In this document: positions 44,693 through 55,230 of the stretch, piece by piece
Numbering within the stretch: the stretch's first letter is position 1
Layout: each line of letters begins with the position of its first letter
Origin: Chalciporus piperatus
Taxonomy: Eukaryota > Basidiomycota > Agaricomycetes > Boletales > Boletaceae
Direction of reading: 5' to 3'
NCBI GenBank assembly: GCA_038093975.1
Contig: JBBPTG010000010.1
Span: forward strand, 1-64,000
DNA length: 64,000 nt
Translations under genes and position numbers: made by a program
The notes under the pieces: model-generated
What the model was told of the DNA's origin: nothing
What the model saw: only the letters and a program-made list of their open reading frames with translations
Databases searched by the model: none

Positions 44693-45433
44693 TCAGATCT
44701 CCTGAGATCCTTCGAGAGTTTCTCCTGATAACGAAGCAGGGGCGTCTCTCTGATAAGGTGGCGGTGGAATGCTTCTTCTGATGGAATGAGGTGCGGGATA
44801 GTACAGTTGCACTCCTGGTGTGTTTGTCTCTCTTAGTCCTCCTTCGTCTTCACTATCAGACTCTACCAATCCTGGTATTGATTCTCTGTCTTCTTCTAAC
44901 TCTGCTTGTGATATAACAGGGGAAAGGGGAGGAGTAGGGGGAGTTACAACACGATTTCTGTGTGTCACAAGGATGTATGCGAAATCAAAGGTAACGCGAA
45001 GGTCGTCTGAGAGAATTACGTGGCCGAAGATGAGGTATGAAAGTAGCAGGAAGACCTGTAAGCTGTACTGGACGAATCTTCCTAAGGGGGACGAGAGGCT
45101 TAGGGCAGCGAGTGCGCCAAGTAGGACGCGGGGTTGATACTCTCTCCTTAATACGTATATCGGCGTCCTCTGGGATACCTCTAAGTAGCCTGTCGCTTCG
45201 TCTGCGTTGACGTACCCGATCGTCAATGTTCTCTCAAATCGCCTTCTCACCTGCCGGGGATATAAGCGTGTGATAGATAGCGCGACGGAAACTTTCTGTA
45301 CGACCAGAGACTCCAATGGGGAATTTGTGTTGAAGAGCAGAAATATCCTCGCCGACGGTAGTCCAATCGACGGGCTCAGCGAGCGGGGTTGGGGCTCTGG
45401 GGATGGAGGAGGCACGGTAAAATAATTCTTCAA
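44693..45433 (-). CDS. Gypsy-B ORF2: hydrophobic protein ahead of Gag
   Basis: Up to 246 residues. After a basic start it has a hydrophobic stretch (LLGALAALSLSSP, LQVFLLLSYLIFGHVIL), a YILVTHR motif, then a long acidic and proline-rich tail. The layout (basic, membrane helices, [IV]VT[HR]R, acidic/proline tail) resembles the post-pol ORF of the same element, so the two may be paralogues. It overlaps ORF1 by 200 bp in another frame; the ATG at 45433 may not be the true start, and entry by frameshift from ORF1 or a downstream start is possible. Function unknown. Confidence 0.55.
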   Translation of the reverse strand: MKNYFTVPPPSPEPQPRSLSPSIGLPSARIFLLFNTNSPLESLVVQKVSVALSITRLYPRQVRRRFERTLTIGYVNADEATGYLEVSQRTPIYVLRREYQPRVLLGALAALSLSSPLGRFVQYSLQVFLLLSYLIFGHVILSDDLRVTFDFAYILVTHRNRVVTPPTPPLSPVISQAELEEDRESIPGLVESDSEDEGGLRETNTPGVQLYYPAPHSIRRSIPPPPYQRDAPASLSGETLEGSQEI

Positions 45434-45911
45434 CGCCGAAGGCGTCAGCTAGTATCTGCTGGGGGTTGGGCGGCGGCGATGCCCGAATAGCCTCGATAGG
45501 GGGAAGAGATGGGTAAGGACGACGGTTAATCTGAAGATCGGCGGGGTTAACAGTAGATACGTGGCGTGGGTAAGGAGGTATTACCGGTTCTTCCAACCAA
45601 TCGGCGTAGAGGTCGGAGTAGTCAGGCCTTGGCGCGATTGGCACTGAGTACTGCTCAATAAATCTCCTCTCTTCTTCTTCGAATCGCGCCCGAGTATGAG
45701 CGACTTCTTCTTGAATGCGAGCGTTCTCTCGCTCGAGATCCGCAATGATATTGGTAAAGGCTGGGTATACCTCTACAGCGTTTCCGAGCTTCGCGATGAC
45801 GTTAACGAAGTCGGGGTTGGTCTCGACGGCGGGGAGATCAAGTATCCCATTCCACTGGATGGAAGGGACAGGGGACACGGCGCGCTGAGATGCGGCGGGG
45901 TTGCTCGACAC
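45234..45911 (-). CDS. Gypsy-B ORF1: coiled-coil protein of unknown function
   Basis: 225 residues from the first ATG after the 5' leader. Residues 60-90 (LERENARIQEEVAHTRARFEE and on) form a likely coiled coil; the rest is P/Y-rich. It ends SPAGEKAI and overlaps ORF2. No zinc knuckle or protease. It could be an extra Gag-like structural protein or a leader polypeptide; neither is shown by motifs. Confidence 0.55.
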   Translation of the reverse strand: MSSNPAASQRAVSPVPSIQWNGILDLPAVETNPDFVNVIAKLGNAVEVYPAFTNIIADLERENARIQEEVAHTRARFEEEERRFIEQYSVPIAPRPDYSDLYADWLEEPVIPPYPRHVSTVNPADLQINRRPYPSLPPIEAIRASPPPNPQQILADAFGVEELFYRASSIPRAPTPLAEPVDWTTVGEDISALQHKFPIGVSGRTESFRRAIYHTLISPAGEKAI

Positions 45912-46039
45912 TTATTCAGAAACAAGGTCAGCGATGACGAGGCGCGAACAAGCAGCGCGGTACCCACTAGTGATCAACGATAGAGTGGCGTACAAGACAC
46001 GTGTGGTAGCAACGAGACGCTAAGACAAAAGAAAATATT

Positions 46040-46050
46040 AGTCTTGTTCT
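46040..46050 (-). promoter_or_regulatory. Gypsy-B primer-binding site, self-complementary type
   Basis: In element sense this reads AGAACAAGACT, starting two bases after the 5' LTR. It is perfectly complementary to AGTCTTGTTCT (46154-46144 in element sense) inside the LTR, 28 bp downstream of the TATA box (46182-46189), i.e. at the expected RNA 5' end. This matches Tf1-type self-priming rather than tRNA priming. Confidence 0.72.
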
Positions 46051-46052
46051 AA

Positions 46053-46528
46053 TGAAACGACTCAACTCAACTAAGAGCTAAGACTCACACTAGACAATAG
46101 CGAGCCGATGTACTTGGCTGAGGTTCGATGAGGAAACTCCAGGAGAACAAGACTGGGGAGTCCAGTGCTTGTCGACCCGGGTTTATATACTATTGTCAAT
46201 GTTTGTACATGTTGTGGCTAAACCTTATCGTAGGTGACTGGGTATGACTCATACTGACTACTAGCCAATGGCGTAACTAGCTCTACTGCGGAATGAGTAA
46301 GCGTGAGTCATATGATGAGTAATGCTGACTGATGCTGACGAGTGAGCGGTGAGTCATCAGTTAGTAAGCGAAGGTCTAGACCTAGCTTATGTAAGTAAGT
46401 CACGTGATGCGATAAGATAAGATAACAAAAGAGAAAGTGAAACGACTAAGTACAAGAAACAAAGAGAAACCTGGTAAGTGTAATGGAGTGTAGGCATGAT
46501 TAGGATAAGGAATGGAGCGTTCGTAACA
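46053..46528 (-). repeat. Gypsy-B 5' LTR
   Basis: 476 bp, minus-strand sense TGTTACGAACG...GTCGTTTCA. Contains GATA sites, CACGTG, TGACTCA-type sites and the TATA box. Confidence 0.92.
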
Positions 46529-46610
46529 GTGGAAGCTCTTGCTCCCCTCCCACATTTTGATTCCGGGGGATTCTCAGTTGGTGTGTGGGTGCACTTGCAC
46601 CCCTCCCGCA
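46529..46610. repeat. Hairpin tandem repeat, right part
   Basis: Continuation of the array at 38524-38630 after the Gypsy-B insertion: AAGCTCTTGCTCCCCTCCC and then GTGTGTGGGTGCACTTGCACCC. Confidence 0.78.
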
Positions 46611-47805
46611 GTTTTCTTCCGGCAGATACTCTGGGCAAGCGAAGAGGTAAATAAAGCACTCACAAACCTGGTACGTTGTTGCTCCTTGCCTGCATCTCGT
46701 TGCCCCTCGTCTCTCTCTGTCGCTAGATTTCAATGAAGATGGCGGATATTCTGGGCAAGTGAAGAGGTGGGCGATGAAGTGTCCGCAAAACTGGTATGTC
46801 CGCTGTCCTCTCACTTGACGCCCCCAACTCCTGCTGATTAGAGTCACCAGGGATGCACCGTCTATTCTGGAGTCCACTATATCCCCTCCAACATCATTTG
46901 ATGCAGCAATCCCATTTTTATACTGTAGTTTCACCCGCCTGGCCAGCTTGCCAAGGGGAGGGCCCCTCCTTGATGAGCTGGCCTTGCCCTTTGTCTCTTT
47001 GTATTTTCTAAAATAATTACTCTTAAGTTAGCCAAATTACATGTAACCTACCAACTATAAAGCCCCCTCGCATGGGCCAATTAGCCGTCACTATGTCACG
47101 TGACCAATGTAAACATGGCAGCAGAGAAGGGAATGTGTGTTTGCGGGACTTGAGCGGTCGGGAATCCCACCTTGAGGTGTTGCAAAAGCATGAGAGTGGC
47201 GAAGGTAACAGAGGGGTAAAGCTTTGTCCTGTGGAGGGCATAGGCAATGAAGTGGGAGAGTTTGACACTAGAATTAGACGGAGAAGGGGAATACTCTGGG
47301 CAGGCGAAAAGGTAGGTGATGAAGCGGCCACAAAGCCACGATGACTGCTCATGACCATAGAAGGGGTCTTGCCTACTAGTTGTTAGCTGAGTCGAAGGCG
47401 GCTTTGTAGATGGTGCCTGGTTGGAAGTTGAGGAATAGTGGAAGAGAATATGTGTTTGCAGGACTCACCGAGGGCTGGGAATAGCCTTGCATGCGTAGAT
47501 GAGAGGCATTGTGGGCCGCTCTGTAGATGATGGAGCGGTGAAGCTTGGTCATGTCGAGAGCATAGGCAATAAAGTGGGGGAGCTTGATACTAGCATTTGA
47601 CAAAAAGAGGTACAGATTGCCTACATTTCCAAGCAAAGTTTACATACACATTGTTGTGACTGCGGTATGTTTTCTATTTCTTCATCTGACCGCACAGGGT
47701 TACACCTACACTCTGCTCCACTTTTGTCCGCATTTTTGGACAGTGTGCGTCAGGCGTTCAAGGCATGACTTATGATATGAACACTTTTGGTGATCGACTG
47801 TAGAT
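46611..47805. repeat. Diverged internal duplications, no gene
   Basis: Two diverged copies about 320 bp apart (about 47115-47290 and 47435-47600) share GGAATGTGTGTTTGCGGGAC-like, AGCATAGGCAATRAAGTGGG and TTGACACTAG blocks. The phrase ACTCTGGGCAxGCGAA-AGGT recurs near 46625, 46750 and 47290. No frame is convincing. Confidence 0.6.
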
Positions 47806-49300
47806 TTGTCAATCCATGGCTACATTTACATAAGGTATGATGGGCTCCCATGGCCTTTTTTTCCCGATTCAAGCCTTTTTTTAATAGCTACTTTGGCAAT
47901 GCCTACTAGCAATATGCCGTTGCAAGGCACTTCAGACTTGAGTGCCCGTCTCCAGAGCAAGTTGTCCAAAGCTCTGGGAGAGTTAGTAATGGGTCCCCTT
48001 ATGAAAGGGGATGAAATTGCTTACCAAAAATTGCTGAAACAAAGGTAAGTCCGACATGGTTGTTTGTTATTCATGCTTACTCATGGATCCAGAATGAGAG
48101 GTCAAATGATACATGATAAAATGGTTGAGCAGGAACTCGGTATCCCAATGGGGGAAATTTCAGATAGGAGCGTTGTGCAGCGATCATAGCTGCTGTGTTT
48201 GTAAATCCATGTAAGCGTGGTATGACGGGCCCAGTAGCACAGATCATCTGGAATATGGGCTGTGGCAACATATCCGAGCCAGCTACAGTGGTTGACAGGC
48301 ATGGCAAAATTCTATTGTGGTATCTACCCAACATACTTGCAGCAAAGCGGGTGGTAAATTTCCATACTCTTCACTGGCCGCCTGTAACCAACCGGTGATG
48401 CAAGGCCCAGGTCAACTCTTGCACTCAATTGTTGATGTGAACTTTGCCCTCCAAGAAGGGCAAATCAAACAAGGAGTCATGGAGGTTTCAAGGGTTTGTT
48501 GATCCAGAGCATGCACCGGCATTTGATTGTGGCAAAATCTCCATTTCACCCAGAACGTTCATGCTGGCTCATGAGGTAAGTCGGTTGTTGTTGTTGCCGG
48601 AACGTCACGAATATATATATATCTGCAAGCGGTTGGAAGATCCTATAGTGAGGTCCCTCTCTTTAGGCAAGGTCCCTGTCCAGAAATGGCTTGAGAATTG
48701 CACCTTGGCGGATAACTTGTTCAATGTCATTCTGGCTGTGGTTTATCCAGAGCTGCACAAGGCTGGTCTGGAAGCAAACAATGCCCTACTACCATGGGTC
48801 CCTCGGGAAAGCCTTACACTTGGCCCTCAGTTTATTCGGGAATAGACATCATTTCTAATCGAGTCACGCTGACTCATCGGGATTCAGGTGGGGCGCAGCA
48901 GACTATGATTGGCTAATTAGTTTAGGCCAGGGCCCCCAAGCCAGGCTGGTTGTGCCTGACATAGGAGCATCATTTTTTTATAATGCTGGAACCGGCATTT
49001 GTTTGGCTGGTCGAATGTTGGTGCACGGGGTGCCAAGCAAACAGTTAAGATGACATCGCTTAAATAATACTTTGGCCCGCTGAGAAATGAAACATTTAGA
49101 ATGACATCCCATGAGAGTCCGGACCGAACATGGCTGTATTGTTGTCCAGAAAGTCGAGGGGTATTGAATGATACAACGCTGGGGAATTCAACAGCGAAAT
49201 TATACAATGTCCCAAATATCCAGGGGTTACCACCCACAAGGTTGAAGATCAGACCAGAAAATCGGGTTCAGCAGGACTTTTTGCATTCACACCAGTGAAA
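47806..49300 (+). pseudogene. TET/JBP-like 2OG-Fe(II) dioxygenase, decayed
   Basis: Exon-like blocks on the plus strand: ...LQSKLSKALGELVMGPLM (to 48044), a GTAAGT...CAG intron, EQELGIPMGEIS, then [16 protein letters not shown] and [17 protein letters not shown] (about 48190-48340), ISISPRTFML, LADNLFNVILAVVYPELHKA (about 48700-48770), then the oxygenase core: WPSVYSGIDIISNRVTLTHRDSGG (about 48820-48890; the HRD supplies the iron His and Asp), YDWLISLG, LVVPDIGASFFYNAGTGICL and LVHGV (second iron His, about 49030). This order (NRxTxxHRDxGG, then YD-L-SLG, PDIG, PGT, LxHGV) is that of fungal TET/JBP enzymes, which oxidise 5-methylcytosine. At least three frameshifts (near 48180, 48345, 48890) make it non-functional. 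The tail after LVHGV is badly eroded. Confidence 0.8.
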
Positions 49301-50525
49301 ACCAGAAGGGGAAGGACGGCTTATTGAGAGGTGGAAGTCTCCAGCCGTTATAGAGCTGACTCCATGGACGATGATAAAACCTCTCAAAGAAAGATTCCAA
49401 AGACTCCAAGTACAGTTCCTGGGTCCAAGATTGTTTTATATGAGAGTGGAGGAATTGCAGGCGTAGATGAAGTGCAAAATATGGCAGAATTTGATCAAGA
49501 GTTCTCTTCGGCTACAACCAAGAGGAAAACAAAGGTATAGCTCAAATGATGTTGAACTCTGCTTTTGCTGATATGATGGTAGTCTCAACAAGATTATCTG
49601 GCCGACTGGATTCCATGGAGATCCACCTACCTCTCTATCATCATCAAGTCTGAAGGCTGTATGGTAGAGCAGAAGTGCCAGAGCTGTCAGGGGTGATTCG
49701 ATGCAGTTCTTGCCATGAACCTCACCCCTGGTGTGGGCCTTGCACTACAAAGGCTCATGTCAATCTTCCCTTCCACAGAGTCCAAAAATGGAACAGGTGA
49801 TTTTATGAGGAGATCACACTCCGTGATCTCGGATTTGTGTTACATCTAGGTCACAACGGAGATCCATGCCCAGTTGGGTCGAAGGACGATGAATGTGAAT
49901 TGGGCTGTACAGAATTTACCATGGTTTATTCATTGGGGATATTCATGCACCATCTGAAATGGTGCAACTGCCTTGACACCAAGGCTGAAAACAGGCATTT
50001 GCAGCTACTTCGGGCTGGTCTCTTTCCCTCTACGATGGTCAGACCTCAAACTGCCTTCACTTTTGACGTCTTAGACCTCTTCCTGATCGATGTCTTGGAG
50101 TGCAAAACCTCAGCCATGAGCTTCTATCAGAAACTGAAGAGGCTTACCAACAATGCCTTTCCCAACATCATGCCGGTATGTTTGTCCTGTATGAGTGAGA
50201 GTTACTCTGATGTGAAATATTGAGCAGGATCAATATCGAGAGCTAATGAGGGTATCAAGGATGTGGAGAGATCTTTCCAATCGAAAGAGGGCGGGCTTGG
50301 TGTTATAGTATTTAAAAACTTTTCAAACTTTTGCCTACAACGGTATCCGAACACTGGACTTTGTCTATAAGTTAGGGGTCAAGCCGGATTCATCTTTATC
50401 CACTCCGGTAGTCCCTGTAGCATTACATAAACTATTACATAATCAGGTCACGTGACAAAGGTCCAGACTTAGATGAGTCAGCAATGATGTCATGGCCTAG
50501 ACCCTAGTCCGTACCTGGTACCTTT

Positions 50526-51140
50526 TGAAACGACTCAACTCAATCAAGAGCTAGCACTATCATCAGACAACATGCCCTAGCGAAACCACATCAACTCAGT
50601 AACTAGAGCTGAGGATCAGACTAGGCAAGCAGGAGCGCTTGGCCCATGAAGTTCAAGAAGAGGAAACTCCAGGAGAACAAGACTGGAGAGCCAGTGCTTG
50701 TCAACCCGGGTTTATATACTATTGACAGTGTTTGTACATGTTGTGGCTAAACCTTAACTATATGACTAGTAAACCTTAACTATATAACTAGGTATGACTA
50801 GATATGAGTCATGGCGAGTAACAGCCAATAGCGTATATGACTAGGAAGCGAGATGAGTCAGCGTGAGTCAGTATGAGTCACGGTGAGTCATAATGAGTCA
50901 TTAAGAGTCTGAGTCATGGTGACTCGGTATGAGTCATGGACAGTGGGGAAGATGCACAGCCACGCACAGCCATGTTACGTAAGCGAAAGGCTAGACCTAG
51001 CTGATGTCAGCAGGTCACGTGATGTGATCTTGATAAGATAAGATAACAGAAAAGGGAGAGAAAGCGACTAAGTCCAAAAGTGAAAGAGAAACGTAGTAAG
51101 TGTAGGAAAGACTAGGATAAGGAACTGAGCGTTCGTAACA
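50526..51140 (-). repeat. 3' LTR-B (long subtype) of the non-autonomous element
   Basis: 615 bp. TGAGTCA sites start at 50854, 50864, 50874, 50884, 50894, 50910 and 50930; CACGTG at 51016-51021; three overlapping GATAA sites at 51032-51046. Compared with the copy at 34649 it has a ~22-bp local duplication (AGTAAACCTTAACTATAT) near 50765. Confidence 0.92.
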
Positions 51141-51151
51141 CTACCTCCTCT

Positions 51152-51418
51152 CTATGGATCGTATTCCAGACGATCAAGACCTTGCAAAGATATCAACCTG
51201 TGAAGCAGCACGAACATTGTGCAATGAACGGCGATGATGATGATGATATCGAGAATCATGATGATGGGGATGGGTGGTAGGATTCTCAGAATCCGGAATT
51301 GGAATAGTTGAAATGCAAAACAGCATGTGATGATGACAACGTATCTGCGAGTGCGAGCATTGCGATAGTTGCGAGCGACGACATTGCGAACGACAGCGGC
51401 GAAGGCATGTGAGTTCAT
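51152..51418 (-). CDS. Hydrophobic ORF homologous to the Gypsy-B post-pol ORF
   Basis: About 88 residues from MNSHAFAAVVRNVV, with two hydrophobic segments (VVIITCCFAFQLFQF and IIMILDIIIIIAVHCTMFVLL). The same segments align by eye with residues 1-80 of the 188-residue ORF at 39112-39678. The frame is longer upstream (Met at 51514), but homology starts at 51418. It lacks the W/P/acidic tail. Its survival in an otherwise gutted element suggests either selection or that this end of the element is needed in cis. Confidence 0.55.
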   Translation of the reverse strand: MNSHAFAAVVRNVVARNYRNARTRRYVVIITCCFAFQLFQFRILRILPPIPIIMILDIIIIIAVHCTMFVLLHRLISLQGLDRLEYDP

Positions 51419-51499
51419 TGTGATGATTGTTTCAATGATGGATGTGAATGGAGAGCAAGAGCGTAAAACATCACTCTTTATACCTTTTCGGTTCTCGGC

Positions 51500-51990
51500 A
51501 CGGTTTCCAATCAATCGATATTTTCATCGTCAGTCTGACTCGTTCGACTGTCATGCAGTTGTAATTGTGACTCGAATAGAATTCTGAGTCATGCTGTGTA
51601 AGCGCAGGGTGAACGGATGTGTAGCGTGGGAAATTCTAATTGCATCCAGTGCAATGTCAAGAATAGACCTTGGTTTTCACGTGCGAGTAGATTTCGCATA
51701 GCTTTCAATGCGCAAGGCATTTCAGGTTTTGACCTTGTAAGCATGAATCAACGATGTAATTCACCTTGTGTTCGTCATGGGATATGGAAGCTTCAAGCGT
51801 ATAGCGTTCCGACCAATCAGATTTGCGATTGTGTAAGGTTCTAACCTTGTAAGAAAGGTTTCCTTGGATTGTATCAACACGTTTCTCGAGTGTGTCAATG
51901 AGAATTGCAGCAGCGAGTGCTAAAGCGAGTGGTGATGAGCGTGAAGATTGTGAAATCCTCAGAAATGCGCGTTCTCGGTAGAGATTTGGG
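51500..51990 (-). pseudogene. Eroded Pol C-terminus/chromodomain remnant
   Basis: On the minus strand short pieces such as HKVNYIVDSCLQGQNLKCLAH match the Gypsy-B chromodomain block (EYEVDYIVDSRLQGKTLKYLVH) with many changes. Sequence around 51640-51780 aligns base by base with 39900-40060. No open frame remains. Confidence 0.75.
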
Positions 51991-51999
51991 TTCTTCAAG

Positions 52000-54590
52000 C
52001 GACTGCAGCTTGGAATTTGGGCGAGAGAAAGAGATTTTGAGCGAAGAAAATGATTATGGTTAACACCATTATCGTTCGTACCCTTGGTACTCTCTTGTAC
52101 TCTTCACACTAGCGTGTTCATAGTGTGTCACTTGTCGTAACACCTGTCGTAACACTTGTGTTATTGCCATAACACTTTGTGTTCCTTGTGTCACTTCACG
52201 TTCCATTGGTGTTCATTGGTAACACATCTTCGTGTGCATTCCCGCAACACTTCATCGTGTCACTACCATTCCACTACCTCCTCTCTTTGGTTTGGATTCC
52301 AGACAAACCCTACGGAGAACCAGACCCTACGGTGAACCCACAGAGGAACTCTATGATTCTTTGGCCCGGTCGGCCTTCTAGATACTCGATGGAAGTAGGA
52401 GTTTCATGTGATCTTGACAATCCCCCCGGTAAAAAAATTTCACGGTTTCTGTAGGTTTCTTCACAGATAACCGAAACGACGAGTGGTTTGGGATTGTTCG
52501 AGCGATGAGCGACAACAGCTCAATGGAATTCGATTCCATACTTCGAGTGCTTGAGACAGCAACGAGGATTGATAGCGATGAGCGAAAGCAGCTCAATGGG
52601 TTTGAATCTCGGACAATGCTATTCAAGTAGCAATGAGCGGAAACAGCTCTGTCGATTTGGTTTCCAGACTACTCGGATTTCATGCACGTGGCAGCGGTGT
52701 GCGCAAACGTAACGAGCGAAAACAGCTCAACGAATTTTGATTCTAGACAGCGGGTGGCAAGAGTTTTGGATTCCAGACACGTTCAGGGATAACACCCTAG
52801 TAGAATAGACACTAGTGACAGCGTTCTTGACGCGATGTGTCGGTGACAACGATGATAAAGTCGTAAAGCTGTCTTTCAAGCTTGCTGACGACGATAGGGA
52901 CAAGGGGGCGACTGGTAAACACAGTGTTCCGTTCCACTCGATGGAAGGAGTAAAAACGCGACGCTGAGTACGATGATGTTCGACATCATGAGGTGTTCGA
53001 CAGTTATTAACTCAACGAAAGCAGTTGAAGTGTCGTGAACGCGGCAAACGGGGAAATCAAGTATCCAGTTCCACTCGATGGAAGGACAGAGGACGCGGCA
53101 CGCTGATAAGCGGCGGGATTGCTCGACAAGTAGATACCTACTGTCAGCGATGACAAGGCGCGAAGACAGCGCAGGTACCCACTTGCGGTCGACAGTTGAG
53201 TGGCGTACTGGTGACGAGACGACTAGACGATAACGATAAAGTCGTAAAGCTATCTTTCAAGCTTGTAGATGTCGAGGGAGACGAAGTCGAGCGGCGGCGG
53301 CTCTTGCACGTGAGTTGCGATAACTCAGGGTATTGATCTTCTAAGTACTGCTAGAGTACTGCGCGTTGATTGTCCAAACCGGTATAGAAGACCAAGTGAG
53401 GTTCAACAGATCGTGAAGCTATCTTTCAGGCTTCGCGGGTGACGGCGGCGGAAGGCGCAACAGAGGTAGACACTCTAGTTGCCGAGGAATAGTTGCAGAG
53501 CAACAGCGACGATGTACAAGGTAGAGGTAGACACTCTAGCAGAGTCGCAAGACAGCGACGACGATGTACGCGGATAGGGATGTGGGGTGACGACGACGAT
53601 GAATGGGTAACAGAAACTGGGCACTAAATGCTGACCCATGAGAAATGAAAAGCCAGAAGGCGAATTCGTGACGTCAACAGGTGATCACGCGAACCTGGAT
53701 CATGTGTACACGCAAAGGCTATTGGTAATACCCAAGCGATCTCCAATGATCAAAGAGCCCCTTGTGCACTATGGGGAACAGCAACATTATCCTGTTTAGA
53801 ACGGTGGACAGCCGTATGTGCAGCAGTGGGAACAGAGTTGCTTTCTCCGAGCGTGTCACGTACGCCAACGGTCAAACGACCAACTCTTTAGCCCTAGAGT
53901 CCGGGCAGTGTGATCAAGTTTATCCAAGTGTCATGACGCAGTCATCAACACTCGGTAGTGACTCTTTAGCTCACGACCAAAGCTAGGTAGGTCTGAGTAT
54001 GTGGCGACGATGACGACATGTTGCGAACGCAGCAACAGTGATGACGATATGAGCTGGCTAGCAGCCTCGACAGTGACAAGGATGGTGAGCGCGACGACAG
54101 CGCAATAGATGACAGAGGTAAGCACTCTGCTGGGTTGTAAGACAGTGACGACGTACTGTTGCGATAGCAGCAACGATGAGCTCGATCTCGATGAGCATGT
54201 ATGCGAACGATGGTGACGAGCTGACTGGCAGGCTCGACGATGTTGACAATGATGAGCTGACTTGCAAGCTCCACGACGACGACGACGATGACGTCGGATT
54301 TGCTGACCGAGTTATCTTCAGCGATGAGGACGATGGTGAGCTGACTGGCAGACTCAACGCGGACGACGATATGTTTTGCTGACCTAGTTATCTTCAGCGA
54401 CGACGAAGCACGTTTCTCGATTGTGCTGGTACCCACTTGCGACGACGGTGAAGTGGCATACGATGGTGAGCTGACTAGCAGCAACGATGGCGAGGCGCGA
54501 ACAAGCAGCGCAGGCACCCACTTGCGACGACGGTGCAGATGGCGTACAACGAGTGCGGCAGTGACGAGACACTGAGGCAAGGTGAATGTT
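52000..54590. other. Interior of the non-autonomous element with local duplications, no gene
   Basis: Repeated words such as GATGAGCG(A/G)AA(A/G)CAGCTC at about 52505-52740, GACAGCGACGACGATGTAC near 53520-53570, and two or three copies of the leader block GCGAAxACAGCGCxGGTACCCACTTGCG (about 53155 and 54495) that also occurs in the Gypsy-B leader at about 45940. No convincing coding frame. Confidence 0.55.
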
Positions 54591-54607
54591 TAATAGTCTT
54601 GTTCTAA

Positions 54608-55230
54608 TGAAACGACTCAACTCAATCAAGAGCTAGCGCTATCATCAGACAACATGCCCTAGCGAAACCACATCAACTCAGTAACTAGAGCTGAGGATCA
54701 GACTAGGCAAGCAGGAGCGCTTGGCCCATGAAGTTCAAGAAGAGGAAACTCCAGGAGAACAAGACTGGAGAGCCAGTGCTTGTCAACCCGGGTTTATATA
54801 CTATTGACAGTGTTTGTACATGTTGTGGCTAAACCTTAACTATATGACTAGTAAACCTTAACTATATAACTAGGTATGACTAGATATGAGTCATGGCGAG
54901 TAACAGCCAATAGCGTATATGACTAGGAAGCGATGAGTCAGCGTGAGTCAGTATTAGTCACGGTGAGTCATAATGAGTCAATAAGAGTCTGAGTCATGGT
55001 GACTCGGTATGAGTCATTGACAGTGGGGAAGATGTACAGCCACGCACAGCCACGTTACGTAAGCGAAAGGCTAGACCTAGCTGATGTCAGCAGGTCACGT
55101 GATGTGATCTTGATAAGATAAGATAACAGAAAAGGGAGAGAAAGCGACTAAGTCCAAAAGTGAAAGAGAAACGTAGTAAGCGTAGTGAAGTCCAGGAAAG
55201 ACTAGGATAAGGAACTGAGCGTTCGTAACA
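54608..55230 (-). repeat. 5' LTR-B (long subtype) of the non-autonomous element
   Basis: 623 bp, nearly identical to 50526-51140; small differences include one lost TGAGTCA (GTATTAGTCA at about 54950) and an extra GTAGTGAAGTCC-type duplication near 55180. Confidence 0.92.

Larger units (their letters stand above)
38631..46528 (-). mobile_element. Gypsy-B: complete chromodomain Ty3/Gypsy element with extra ORFs
   Basis: 7898 bp with LTRs at 38631-39077 and 46053-46528 and a GTGGA target duplication (38626-38630 and 46529-46533). In its own 5'-3' direction it holds ORF1, ORF2 (hydrophobic), Gag, Pol with chromodomain, and a hydrophobic post-pol ORF. A polypurine tract (AGAGAGGGGGTAG on the minus strand) abuts the 3' LTR. 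The LTRs differ mainly by a ~29-bp deletion in the 3' LTR near its TGTTACGAAC end. Pol carries several lesions, so this copy is probably not autonomous. Confidence 0.93.
50526..55230 (-). mobile_element. Non-autonomous (LARD-like) derivative of the Gypsy-B family
   Basis: 4705 bp with long-subtype LTR-B at both ends (50526-51140 and 54608-55230) and CCTTT target duplications (50521-50525 and 55231-55235). The ~3.5-kb interior lacks Gag, protease, RT and integrase. It keeps a polypurine tract (AGAGAGGAGGTAG, minus strand) at the 3' LTR, the 11-nt self-priming site AGTCTTGTTCT (plus strand, 54595-54605) next to the 5' LTR, the hydrophobic post-pol ORF and traces of the Pol C-terminus. The near-identical LTRs imply a young insertion moved by enzymes of a related element. 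Confidence 0.9.

Noticed and set aside
51140..51152. Tandem TGAGTCA sites considered as a CRISPR-like array
   Set aside because: Eukaryotic context, 7-bp units without spacers; they are promoter motifs in the LTR.
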